A stretch of 64,000 nt of DNA from Blastomyces gilchristii SLH14081 (Eukaryota; Ascomycota; Eurotiomycetes; Onygenales; Ajellomycetaceae), in the NCBI RefSeq assembly GCF_000003855.2, contig NW_003101673.1, forward strand, positions 1,747,729-1,811,728, given 5' to 3'. The position numbers were made by a program, and so were the translations under genes. The notes under the pieces were generated by a model. The model searched no databases. It was not told the DNA's origin and saw nothing but the letters and a program-made list of their open reading frames with translations. Below are positions 24,832-36,989 of this stretch, piece by piece (position 1 is the stretch's first letter; every line of letters starts with the position of its first letter).

Positions 24832-27582
24832 AGAGAGAGAGAAGAAGAGTATTACTATAAATAAGCAATGATAGAAGAAGATTAAGAGAGTGTTAAAGTA
24901 AGAGATAAAGAAGTTAAAACTAATAAGTTTTTTATTTATTGAGAGATAATAATTTTTCATAACACTTCTGTTCTCTAATTAATTAGCAGAAGCTGACAGA
25001 GAAGAAGAGAATTAAGATCTTATTCAGATTTTAAATATACTTCATAATTCAGAATATTGAGAAGATAGTTCTACTCTCTGAGTATATTAATCTACTTACT
25101 GCTGAGATGAAACCTGAGACAGCAGATCAGAAAATACAGGATTTTAAGATACAGATTAATCTGACTGAGAGAGAGTAGTAAGAACTCTTCTCTGAAAAGA
25201 TAGCAGAGAGAGATTTTAAGATGATTATCATCTCAGATAAGAAGAAGAAGAAGAAGAATAAGAATAAAAAGTAAATTATAAAGAATAATAAGAAGAATAA
25301 GAAAGAGAAGAAAGATAATAAGTAGAAAAAGTTTTTTTCTTTTTATATTAATTAGTTATAAGTTTATAATTATTAATAATTAAAATTAATTTTAAGTTTT
25401 TAAAAATTATTGTATAAGTTGTAATCAATGTCAGAAATAATATATATATATATATTTAACTATCATAATTTACAAATCATTATAATATATAAGTATCAAT
25501 ATTTTTTCAACATTGATATTTATAATATTAATATATTTTAAATAATATTATCTGATAATGTAATTTAGTAACACTCTCTTTTATAATATTAATATATTTC
25601 AAGAAATATAACAGAGATTAATTAAAATTGTTTATTTACTTTTATATATTAATAATATTCAATCTGAGTTAATATTAAAATTATAACTAAGTTAAGAAAG
25701 AAGATTATTTTCTCTTATAATAATTCTTCTTATACACATCAGTGATCAGTTATTATCTTTATTAAAAATAAATTATTATCTTTTTTAAATCTTTATTATA
25801 TCTTATGAATTCACTTCTTTCACTTCTTTCACTTCTATTAAAGATTTATAAACTCTTCAAGAAATTACTGTGAATTACAAAGTCTGTATTATTTATAATT
25901 CAATACAGAATACTCTCTTTCAATTATAATAAATAATCACTTCATTCTTCACATCTGATTTCAGGTCATGAAATTTATGAAAAACTTAACATAAATATTG
26001 AGATAAACTATGAAATAATTATTAATAGATTGTATTATAGATTATTGAAGAGTCATCTCTCTGCTATAATTACTGTAACTTTATTCAGAAACATTTATTA
26101 TAAACTGATTATAACTCTGATAAAATTTTCTAATATCTGAAATCATCAGAATACAGATAATAAAAGAAAAATAATTAAAAAATTACTACTAGACTGATAA
26201 GTTACTCTATTAGATAATAATTTTTAATAGTACTAACTTTCTAATTTGAAGAAAATTATATGAAAATAATTATATATCAGTATTCTAATTTTATAACTCT
26301 TATTTAATAACTTCTGTGAATAATTACTTTATATATATATATCTCTGAATCTTTCTCTTTAATTAATTGAAAACTCTGAATTCTGAACACTTCTTTAAGT
26401 ACTTAATTTAAATCTTTATATTTCATATCAATCATGTCTTTAATTCAATCTTAAGATATACTACAAAGTTAATATACAATATCTAGAATCAGAGTTGAAA
26501 AATCATTGAAGGAGTATCTCTCACAGTGAATATATAAAGTAGTATAAATAATCTTACATTTATAAGAGTTATATATTATTATATTAACAAGAACTGAACT
26601 TATTAAAAGATATTAATTGAATTTAAATCATTAATCAGTAGTTATACTGAGAATTATATAACAGAGCTATTAATAACAGTGATTAAAAATAACTATTAAG
26701 ATATTAGTCTCAGTCTTCTTATAATTATAACTGATAATACTGTGAATAACTATATTATAATGAAGAGCTTGAAGCAAAAATTAACTTTGTATTTCTAAAA
26801 TAATAAATAAGATTATATTCTCTATATTGCTTATATAATTCAACTTATAATAGAAACACTGATAAAGAATCTTAATATTAAGATAATAAATAATAAGATG
26901 ACTGATTCTTGAAATGAGAATGAGATAAAAGTAAGTAACTTTTATATTTACTTTGTAAAAGATAATGTTTTTTAATAACACTTTTTAATATTTTTTTTTA
27001 ATAATGCTTTTTAATAATACTTTTTAATAATACTACTGTTAATTTTGAATAGATTGACTAATAATTTAAATATCATAGATTTGAAACATTATTAATACAA
27101 TTTATATCTTCTCTAAATAATAATAATAATTTTATAATATTTAATAAATAAATAAATCAGTCATATCACTGAATATAATACAGAATATTAAAATATAATA
27201 AAGTTCAATATATAAGATAACTGTTCAGACTTCTTTAATTATATCAGATAATTAATTATTAAGTGTAATACTCTGATTGAGAAAAGATTCAGATATTAAA
27301 ACTTTCTAATATAAAGTAAACTCAGTTAAAATATATGATTAATTTACTGTTTCAGTTTTATAACATAATAAAGACAGTCTTAATCACTTATATACTAATA
27401 CTGCAGTTAGTCTGATAAGTGTATAATAAGAAGTAGTTAAATTACTTAAAAAGAAATTCAGTCTGAGATAATACTATAGCACAGACTGTTATTACTATAA
27501 GAGATAAACTAATATATTATTACAGTAAAACTGAATAATCTTTTACAGAGTACTATACTATAATAGCTCTACTAGGCCCCGG

Positions 27583-27593
27583 TGGCCGAATGG
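27583..27593 (+). promoter_or_regulatory. Pol III A box of SINE 1
   Basis: TGGCCGAATGG fits the A-box consensus TRGYNNARNNG at every position. It lies 8 bp into the SINE. Confidence 0.75.
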
Positions 27594-27642
27594 TTAATGC
27601 GGCCACCCGGTAGCACCTTGGCGTGGGAAACCAAGGCGCGTG

Positions 27643-27653
27643 GGTTTGAAACC
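27643..27653 (+). promoter_or_regulatory. Pol III B box of SINE 1
   Basis: GGTTTGAAACC is one C-to-T step from the B-box core GGTTCGAANCC and sits in a 5-bp T-arm stem (GTGGG/CCCGC). The spacing from the A box is usual for a tRNA with a long variable region. Confidence 0.7.
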
Positions 27654-29537
27654 CGCAGGGGTTACATTAAATCCGGAACTCAAGCACTTCAGGTTTCTAA
27701 TAAATACAGAGGTGTACAAATTGCTTCAATGAATTGCTCTATGTTCCTGTGCTGAGAAGTTATTATCGCATGTATCTAATTGTCACTTCTTTGTATTTTT
27801 CTATGTTCTTGTTATCTTGGCGTGGTCTCAACACCTGTATTTTCTCCTGTATAATCAACACTTGACCTAGACTGACCGTGTGACCGTGTCTGAGACCAGG
27901 ATCAAACTTTACAGTTGTCATGTTGCCTAAAAGTATTACTTCTGATCATGGTTTGTGTTCATTACATTGATTTCAAATCCTGTTATTTCAAATATTAAAG
28001 GTTTCAGATTCACTTTTCAAATAAAAATCTAGTCTCAGATAAAGAATATGTTTGAATTCTTAGTCACATTTTCATTCTGATCTCATTATTGAAAATGACA
28101 TTAAATGAGACTATGAAATCATTTCTCACTTACATAATATTATAACATAGTACTCATTTGTTGAAAATTTAACAGAGAGTGTTATCAAATATCATTACTT
28201 TTCTAAACACAGATTATAATCAATATCATTTTAATTAAAAAAAAAAATGTACAATATAAAAAATAACAAAAAAACAAAAAATAAAATAATAAGAAAAAAT
28301 CACAATAAAAAAAAAAAAAAAAAAAAAGAGAAAGAAAAAAAGAAGAGAAAGAAAAAAAGAGACAGAAAGAGAAAGAAAAATAAAAAAAAAAAAAGAAAAG
28401 AAAAAGAAAAAAACAAAAAATAAAAATAAAAAAAAATCAAGATCACAGAGTCACAGTATTCTTAAAATACTCACTTCTCAGAGTCTTTACAATGTTCATT
28501 ATCAACTGTGTATTTCTCATAGTGAGAATAACACAGCTGTGATAAGTTATTATCTTAACATTATTTAATAAATAATCAGTATATATCTATATAAATGTGA
28601 ATAATTAGAAAATATACACTTAAAAAGTGTGATTAGAATGAACTCTGCTGTCACTTAAATAATATCAAGAACAGAATACTGAAATCAATGATTTCTCTCA
28701 TTGATTTCACAGACAAGATGTGTGAAGATGATCTTGAGAAATATAAGATTTTCTGACTTCTGATAGAAATGAATCTCATGAAGAGACTCTATTTTCATCA
28801 TATCAGAGACTGAGTATTATCAAAAAACATTACTTCAATGCATATGTACTTACTGCAGCAATTCACCCTCTATACACATGACTGAGAGTTGTGGCTTTCT
28901 CACATCACACAGCTCTCTCTGGGATGCTGCCATCAGTTTGCAACTCACACAGTCTCTCAGTCCAGCATGCACTGTGTATATGCAGCCCTGCATGCTGGGG
29001 CCATGTTGGTCATTATAATCTGACGTGATACTCGCTTTTCATGAGCCATGTTTTGTTTGATTGAAGAAAGAGAAGGGACACAACTGCTGTTTTATTTAAG
29101 AGAAAGTGAGTAATTGAATCTATAGAAGATAATTTGATTTCTTCTACATTTGAAATTTAATTAGTCTATACTCTTCAATTTGAGAGTTTCTGAGAGTGTT
29201 TTAATAGTTTTCATATCAGCTTGAAATTAGTGATTGATTGAAGAAGAGAAAAGAGAGAAGAAAGAAATAAGAATAACTTATCTTTATAATATAAAAACAG
29301 AGAATTACTGTAATCATTTATTCTAACAATAAAGATCTGTTTTCTACATATATTTCTGATACAGATTATATGATAACTGTATACAAAGAATATCAACAGT
29401 GCATGTATTAAATGAAGATGATGTTACTATATAACACTGTAGCTGTTTCTGTATATCACTGAAAGCTGTTAATATTTTCTTTAAGTCTCTTTATATTTGA
29501 TAAGTCAGTAATATATTTCAATGCACTCTCTCTTTCA

Positions 29538-29660
29538 TTATTATTATTATCATCATCATTATTATCATCATTATTATTATCATCATCATCACTATTATCA
29601 TCATTATTATCATCATCATTATCATTATCATCATTATCATTATCATTATTATTATCATAT
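29538..29660 (+). repeat. (ATT/ATC)n microsatellite in hAT-4
   Basis: This has the same position as the runs in the other hAT copies. It is rich in ATC here, where hAT-3 is rich in ATT. Confidence 0.88.
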
Positions 29661-29759
29661 CATTTCTGACTGTCTCTTCTACCTTCATCTCTTTTCAATA
29701 CTTATTAAAATCAATCATGTCATCTCTCTTCAAATATTCTGCAGTTCTGCAGATCATCA

Positions 29760-30488
29760 AGGCGCGTGAGTACTATCACAGATTGAAGAGAGAGAAGAAG
29801 AAGACATTCAAGTGAGAGAAGACAGAGTATAAGATATATTATAATGCCTTGAAGAGACTCTGTAAGAGAGTAAAATGATAATGATTTTAAGTAACACTTC
29901 TGATAGATTTAGACTGAACTAAGTATAGAAATAATGCAGATAACATCATCTGTGAGAGATTGAAGAAGAAGATAGTGAAGAGTCTTATACAGCAGCAGTG
30001 AAATCAGAAGAAGTTCTGAGAATAATTTGAGACTAAGATGAAGAGAGAGAGAGAGAAGAAGAGTGTTACTATAAATAAGTAGCAGTAGAAGAAGATTGAG
30101 AGAATGTTAAAGCAGAAGATAAAGAAGTCAAAACTGATAAGTTTTTTATTTATTGAGAGATAATAATTTTTGATAACACTTCTGTTCTCTAATTGATTAG
30201 CAGAAGCTAGCAGAAAAGAAGAGAATTGAGATCTTGTTCAGATCTTGAATGCACTTCATGATTCAGAACATTGAGAAGGCAGTTCTGCTCTCTGAGCATG
30301 TTAATCTGCTTACTGCTGAGGTGGAACCTGAGGCAGCAGACCAGGAAATGCGGGATTTTGAGATGCAGATTGACCTGGCTGAGAGAGAGCAGCAGAAACC
30401 CTTCTCTGAGAAGGCAGTGAAGAGAGATTTTGAGATGATTATCATCTCAGATAAGAAGAAGAAGAAGAAGAAGAAGAATGAGAAGTGA
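29760..30488 (+). pseudogene. hAT-4 accessory ORF, Lys/Glu-rich, multi-exon
   Basis: The frame begins at or before the KAREYYHRLKREKKKTF stretch (29,760). It is interrupted by a candidate intron near 29,870-29,906 (GTAAAA...TGATAG with a TAACAC branch-like site), resumes with a Lys-rich KKIERMLKQKIKKSKL-like stretch near 30,080-30,135, passes a second candidate intron ending near 30,199 (attag), and ends with an 80-residue open piece, 30,249-30,488. That last piece is acidic and heptad-like, then closes with a run of lysines before TGA. The few in-frame stops are TGA at likely CGA codons. It precedes the transposase on the same strand by about 0.5 kb. I recognise no domain; the composition suggests a nucleic-acid-binding or coiled-coil partner, which is inference. 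Confidence 0.55.
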
Positions 30489-31006
30489 ATTATAAAGAAT
30501 GATAAGAAGAATGAGAAAGAGAAGAAAGATAATAAGTAGAAAAAGTTTTTTTCTTTTTATATTAGTTAGTTATAAGTTCATAATTATTAATAATTGAAAT
30601 TAATTTTGAGTTTTTAAAAATTATTATACAAGTTGTAATCAAGTCAGAAACAATATATATATATATATATATATTTAACTATCATGATTCACAAATCACT
30701 ATAATGTATAAGTATCAACATTTTTTCAATATTGATATTCATAATATTAATATATTTTTAATGATATTATCTGATAATGTAATTTAGTAACACTCTCTTT
30801 CATAATATTAATATATTTCAAGAAATATAACAGAGATTAATCAAGATTGTTTATTTACTTTTATATATCAATGATATTCAATCTGAGTTAGTACTAAAAT
30901 TATAACTAAGCTAAGAAACAAGATTATTTTCTCTTATATTAATTCTTCTTACACACATCAGTGATCAGTTATTGAAAATAAATTATTATCTTTCTCAAAT
31001 TATTAT

Positions 31007-33420
31007 TATATCTTCTGAATTCACTTCTTTCACTTCTTTTACTTCTATTGAAGATTCATAAACTCTTCAAGAAATCACTGTGAATCACAAAGTCTATGTT
31101 ATTTACAATTCAACACAGAATACTCTCTTTCAATTATAATAAATGATTACTTCATTCTTCACATCTGATTCCAGGCTATAAAATTTATGAAAAACTCAAC
31201 ATAAATATTGAGATGAACTATGAAATAATTATCAACAGATTGTATTGCAGATTACTAAAGAGTCATCTCTCTGCTATAATCACTGCAACTTCATTCAGAA
31301 ATATTTATCATGAACTGATCATGACTCTGAAGAAATTTCTCAACATCTGAAGTCATCAGAATGCAGACAATAAAAGGAAAATAATCAGAAAATTACTACT
31401 GAGCTGATAAGTTACTCTATCAGATAACAATTTTTGATAACACTAACTTTCTAATTTGAAGAAAATCATGTGAAAACAATCTCATATCAGTACTCTGATT
31501 TCATAACTCTCATCTGATAACTTTCATGAACAATTACTTTGTATATGTATATCTCTGAATCTTTCTCTTCAATTAATTGAAAACCCTGAATTTCAAATAC
31601 TTCTTTAAATACTTAATTCAAATTTTGATATTCCATATCAATTCTGTCTTCAGTTCAACCTTGAGATATACTACAAAGTCAATATGCAACATCTAGAATC
31701 AGAGTTGAAGAATCATCAAAGAGTGTCTCTCACAGTGAATGCATGAACTAGTATAAACAATCTTGCATTTATAAGAGTTACATGTTATTACATTGATGAG
31801 AACTGAACTTATTAAGAGACATTAATTGAATTTGAATCATTGATCAGTAGTCATACTGAGAATTATATAGCAGAGATATTAATGACTGTGATTAAAAATG
31901 ACTATTAAGATATTAGTTTCAGTCTTCTTATAATTACAACTGACAATGCTGTGAATAACTACACTATGATAAAGAGCTTGAAGCAAAAATTGACTTTGTA
32001 TTTCTGAAATGATAAACAAGGTCATATCTTCTGTATTGCTCATGTGATTCAACTTGTAATGTAAACACTGATAAAGAATCTTAATATCAAGATAAAGAAT
32101 AATAAGATGACTGATTCTTGAAATGAGAATGAGATAGAAGTGATTACTCAAGTAACTTTTACATTCACTTTATAAAAGATAATGTTTTTTAATAACACTT
32201 TTTAATATTGCTTTTTGATAATGCTTTTTAATAATACTACTGTTAATTTTGAATAGATTGACTAATAATTTAAATATCATAGATTTGAAACATTGTTAAT
32301 GTGATTTATATCTCTTCTAAACAATAACAATAATTTCATAATATTTAATAAATAAACAAATCAGTCACATCACTGAATATGATACAGAATGTTAGAATAT
32401 AGTGAAGTTCAACATATAAGATGACTGTTCAGACTCTTTGATTGTGTCAGACAATTGATCATTGAGTGCAACACTCTGATCAGAAAAAGATTCAGATATT
32501 GAAACTTTCTGATATGAAGTGAACTCAGTTGAAATATGTGATTGATTTACTGTTTCAGTTTTATAAGATAACAAAGACAGTCTCAATCACTTGTACATCA
32601 ATGCTGCAGTCAGCCTGATAAGTGTATAACAGTTTATTTACTTATCTTGAGAAGCAGTTAAATCACTTAAAAAGAAATTCAGTCTGAGATGATGCTATAG
32701 TGCAGGCTATTGTTACTGTAAGAAATAAACTGGTATATTACTACAGTAAAATGAAACAATCTTTTGCAGAGTACTATACTATAGCAGCTCTACTAGATCT
32801 CTTCTGTTGAGTTAATATCTACACTTCTCAAGATTGAACAGAGAAGAAATGAGACTTATATGTTAAATTAGTCTGAGACTACTACAATGCCAACTATTAG
32901 AGATTTGAATAAGCAGATGTTCAAGATGTGAAGACAGTGAAATACAATTCTCTAGTAAGTAATGATCTTTGATAACACTTCATATCACATAGAACTATAA
33001 TACTAACTTTGAAACAGAACTTGTATACATTGATTGCAACTGAAAATCAGGCAAAACTACATGCTTATAAAACTGAATTTGATCACTATCTTCAAGATAA
33101 TCTGACAAATTTACACATTAAATCAATTCTAGAGTTATGAAAAATTGTTGAGAGTACATATTCAACTGTTGCACTGATGATGTGTGATATTCTGATAATT
33201 TCATTAACAGAGATGAGAATGAAGTGAAAGTTTAACTCAAGTCAAGATATTTATCACTATCACTGGGAACAATTACAAGAAGAAACAATCAAGAAACTCA
33301 TGATTATAAAACATGAAATTATCAGACAGTTTAATACCTCTGATCACAGTATATCAGAGAAGTGTAGTTTTCATGAGAAAGTGAAGAATAAACTTGCTCA
33401 AGAATGTATTTAGTTGTTTC
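31007..33420 (+). pseudogene. hAT-4 transposase (broken)
   Basis: This is the same gene as in hAT-2, with fewer changes. The likely start codon is ATA instead of ATG (about 31,010). The signature region near 31,936-32,090 reads TTDNAVNNYTMIKSL, then a GHIFCIAHVIQLV stretch, as in hAT transposases. In-frame TGA occurs at positions where Trp or Arg is likely. The candidate GTAAGT...AG intron of hAT-2 is conserved near 32,955. The protein would bind the TAGACTG ends and cut and rejoin the element; this copy cannot make it as written. Confidence 0.72.
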
Positions 33421-34210
33421 ATGAGTGTTATTAATAATCATTATCAAATTCTGATTATATAAGCAATCACTGAATGAACTGAATGAGACTGATTTTGATC
33501 TTCAGTCTCAGTCTCATTCTGATTTTGAAAGAATGATCATCTTTCATAGTTTATTCTGAAAAATTACTCTCATTTCACTGTTCTTGAATTAAATCTGGTC
33601 ATTTTTCACATCATTTCTCTCAGAAATGGTCCATTTTCAGATTTTTTTGAGGCTTGGTCCTGGTGAGACTCACATCAAGAAATGTATGAGATCAGATTAA
33701 ATGAGACCAAATGTGAAATTCATGGTCCCGGCGGCCAGTCTAACTTGACCTGTATTTAACATCACGCAAGAACTCATCATAAGCTTCACTTGCATATGAG
33801 TATAATGAAAGAATAATAATAATAATAATAATAGCTCTACTAGATCTCTCTTATCAAATTAATATCTATACTTCTCAAGATTGAATAGAGAAGAAATAAG
33901 ACTTATATATTAAATTAGTCTGAGATTACTACAATATTAACTATCAGAGATTTGAATAAGCAGATATTAGAAATATAAAAATAATGAAATATAATTCTCT
34001 AATAAGTAATAATCTTTGATAATACTTTATATTATATAGAATTATAATACTAACTTTGAAATAGAACTTATATATATTAATTACAACTGAAAATTAGATA
34101 AAACTATATACTTATAAAACTGAATTTAACTGCTATCTTCAAGATAATCTGATAAATTTATATATTAAATTAATTCTAGAGTTATAAAAAATTATTAAGA
34201 GTATATATTT

Positions 34211-34583
34211 TGTGACGGGCTGCGTCTGATTAATTATATAGACTATTCTGTTACACTTTACAGATTTCAATCACTTCATTCTCAAATATATACACTTCAA
34301 TTCTCAGTCATTCTCAATTATTAATTCTCAGCTGTCACTTCATTCTTGAATACATACACTTCAACTCTTCGTTATTCTTGATCATCAATTCTCAGTTATT
34401 ACAAATATATATAAATTCTTTCACTCTGAAACTTCACTGTGTACATCATCACATACATGTATAAATATTCACTTCAATCACTGATTCTTACACTTTCTCT
34501 TTCTTTTCTTCTCTAATGTTTTTCTCTTTGTTATATAGAATCTATCAATATTATATTAATCTATTCAGTGTAGATCTCTTATA
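34211..34583 (+). repeat. 5' LTR of LTR-B (373 bp)
   Basis: It starts TGTGACGGGCTGCG and ends cttata, a C-to-T change from the expected cttaca. It contains repeated ttctcagtcattctcaat-like units. It pairs with 47,958-48,330 and, inverted, with 54,111-54,376 and 56,250-56,634. Confidence 0.92.
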
Positions 34584-34889
34584 CTAGAAAAACATTCATC
34601 ATCTTCTTATTAGAAATGATTATTCACATATTATCTTCTTATTAGAAATGATTATTCATTGAGAGATATCTGAACATGTAATAATGTGTAAGAAATAGAG
34701 AAACAGTCAAACAGTTAAGCAGACACTGAGTTCTCAGATAGAAGCTTACTCATCAGTCATTCTGACCCTGTAATAAGATCTTATAAAGAGAGTAAGATTT
34801 TATAAAAGAATATCAGTGAATAATCTGAGAGTTCTGACACTCAGATGTATGAGATATTCATATAATTTCACATCTGACAACTGATACAA

Positions 34890-36480
34890 TCATGTCTAAC
34901 AATAATATAAAACTCTTAAATGTAATTATAGACATGATGCTATAGTGACTCTGAGTAATGTTGAAATTACAACAATAATAAATAGCTGATATGTATGTAA
35001 CTTAACAACACTAATATGAAGAGATTCAACAATTAACTCATGCAATTTCAACATCTACAGAATCAAATACAAAAGCACTGAAAGAATGCTTAGATGCTTT
35101 TATATATTTCAATACTTCTGATCTCACTCTCTACTCATTATAAAGAATGAAAATGCTTGTGAAACTGAGTGTGAATAAAGATATTATCAGTTCACTAATC
35201 AATCAAGATTGATATATTAATAAATGATTGAAGAATCATATGAAACAGAAGTTTCATTCATGAATGAAGGCATGTAAATCATGATTGTGAATATCTGATA
35301 ATATTATTAAACATCTCAATGTTCTGTTCTGAGACACTGCTATGCAATGAAAAGTGTTAGATTGATTACAGAGTGTCTGACAGAGAAATACTTCTCTTAT
35401 AATATTCATTCCTGACTTTGATATCAAGATTCTAGAAGTAGGTGATCAATCTTGAAAGAATTTAATGAAGATTAGCATGCTTAAGAAGACATTAACTTTT
35501 AAACTCTTACAGGCTCTTATAAGTGTAGATAAAGACTAGACTTATGAAGATTTCTGCACACAGCTTCAGACATTGAATGACTGTCTTACCAAGCTCAAGA
35601 GTATATAGAACAGTGACAGAAGACATTACACTCACACATCTATACTAAGAAATAACTCAGTCACTCACACACCTGTGCTGAAGAATAATAATAATGCAGA
35701 TATCATGAATTGAGTAGACTTGAATGTCTACATACAAGTAAGAGTTTTCACTATTTGAACAGGTTTCTGAGTTTCTGAGATCACTTCTGAAGAAGTCACT
35801 GATCAATGTCAATGTGAAGTATGCATTAACTATAACTGATCAGAACACATCACTTTCAACTGTTAATTAATCTATGTATCTTTTCAATCAAGAGAAAGAT
35901 CAGTCTCTTCTTGTTTAAAGAATGAATCAGTGTCTGTTCATATCAATCACATTGTAGTGAAGAAAGATTCAGAAGATAACTATGAAAATATCTCAGTGAA
36001 ACAGGGAAAAGATTAGCTTCTGTTCAAATTTATAAACAGAAGCTTGAAGAGATTGAATGACAATAATTTAAAGAGAAAATGATAATGAATGTGATTCTTG
36101 TATCTACTGTAATTAATAACATGTATAATATGAAAGTTATGATAGACAGTGATCTATACTACTATACAATGATTAAATCTTCAGTTGTAAGATATTATAA
36201 TCTTCAGTGTATCTTCTTATCAAAATCTTGACTTCTTACAGAATTCAATAAGTCAAAAGATGTTTGCACTCATTACATGATGAAACTAAACATAGATGTC
36301 AGAGAATATCAGTGTGAAGACATTTACACATATGAAGTTAATAATCTAAATTATAATCTTATGTTAGAACTTGTCTGACTATCTGAACAAGATATCTTAT
36401 TAAATACTTGAAACAGGAGTTTAATATTCTCTAACAACAATAGAGTTCAGAAGAATGATATTCACAAGACTATAAACCTG
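34890..36480 (+). pseudogene. LTR-B gag and protease (broken)
   Basis: The frame opens near an ATG at about 34,893 and runs with TGA interruptions. A zinc knuckle at about 35,826-35,870 reads C-x2-Y-x4-H-x4-C, the second Cys changed to Tyr (TGT to TAT). After it, near 36,120-36,400, a stretch reading MKVMIDSDLYYYTMIKSS resembles a retroelement aspartic protease with DSG changed to DSD. The protein would package the RNA and process the polyprotein. The insertion of LTR-D at 36,498 separates it from RT. Confidence 0.6.
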
Positions 36481-36497
36481 ACACAGATCTCTGTCAA

Positions 36498-36675
36498 TGT
36501 GGTTCGGAAGAACGTACGACCGTCGGATAATAACGCGGCCGCTTCCGAACTACTAGCGTACGAATGTAAAGGGGGCCCTAGCGGCCACTAATTAATTTAG
36601 TGTATGAGATTCAATATATAAGAAGCCGGTGTACGCCTGTAATCATATGCTGGCTTAAGCAACCTTTGAATCATA
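36498..36675 (+). repeat. 5' LTR of LTR-D copy 2
   Basis: It starts TGTGGTTCGGAAG and ends ATCATA, where the 3' partner ends ATCACA. It holds GCGGCCGC, GGGGGCCC and GGCGGCC-like blocks untouched by mutation. 178 bp. Confidence 0.93.
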
Positions 36676-36677
36676 TC

Positions 36678-36690
36678 TGATAGCATGTCT
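36678..36690 (+). promoter_or_regulatory. Primer binding site of LTR-D copy 2
   Basis: The site reads TGATAGCATGTCT, two bases after the LTR. The inverted copy at 1767-1779 shows the unmutated TGG start. Confidence 0.55.
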
Positions 36691-36989
36691 AAAAACCGGT
36701 GAGAAGTGCAGGCTTCTTCAGAGTGTGATAATTCTGTCTATAAAGCAATTTGTAGTTATCATGCCAGTGTGATTCTAGAACATCTCAAAAAGATAGTGTA
36801 CAAAGAATGATGAGTGAAAGAGCATCTGATTGATGCTGCTTCACTTATTGAAGGAAAACTTCACACCCAGGTGAATGCCATGTATGTGAATGAATGAGGT
36901 GTGAGAAAGAAGATGAGAGCAGTGAACCAGATTCAAAGAAGTCTGCTCTCTACTCAAAAGAAGAATAAAAAGAAGAGATGACCATCATC

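Larger units (their letters stand above)
27868..33742 (+). mobile_element. hAT-4: complete 5.9-kb hAT copy, best preserved
   Basis: It has TAGACTG...CAGTCTA ends and a perfect 8-bp duplication acttgacc (27,860-27,867 and 33,743-33,750) lying inside SINE 1. It aligns throughout with hAT-2. CpGs survive at both ends (gaccgtgtgaccgtg and ggtcccggcggccag) and in the leader (about 28,930-29,030), and TGG and GGG runs are more frequent than in other copies. It is the youngest hAT copy here by position (inside SINE 1, inside hAT-3). The transposase still has stops. Confidence 0.93.
27576..33830 (+). mobile_element. SINE copy 1: tRNA-derived, 372 bp of its own, split by hAT-4
   Basis: SINE sequence is 27,576-27,867 plus 33,751-33,830. 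It begins with a tRNA-related head (27,576-27,664) that has A-box and B-box matches, continues with a non-tRNA body, and ends in a (TAA)n tail at about 33,811-33,830. A perfect 13-bp duplication atagctctactag flanks it (27,563-27,575 and 33,831-33,843), of the long kind made by LINE machinery. It is inserted in hAT-3. The head keeps nearly all CpGs, in strong contrast to the surrounding hAT-3. A second, older copy at 19,860-20,245 shows this is a repeat family. Transcription would be by RNA polymerase III from the internal boxes. Confidence 0.88.

Noticed and set aside
27576..27664. A functional tRNA gene
   Set aside because: A and B boxes and a T arm are present, but the region between them does not form a 5-bp anticodon stem with a 7-base loop, the acceptor stem has a mismatch and G-T pairs, and a second decayed copy with the same non-tRNA body exists. 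It is the head of a SINE.
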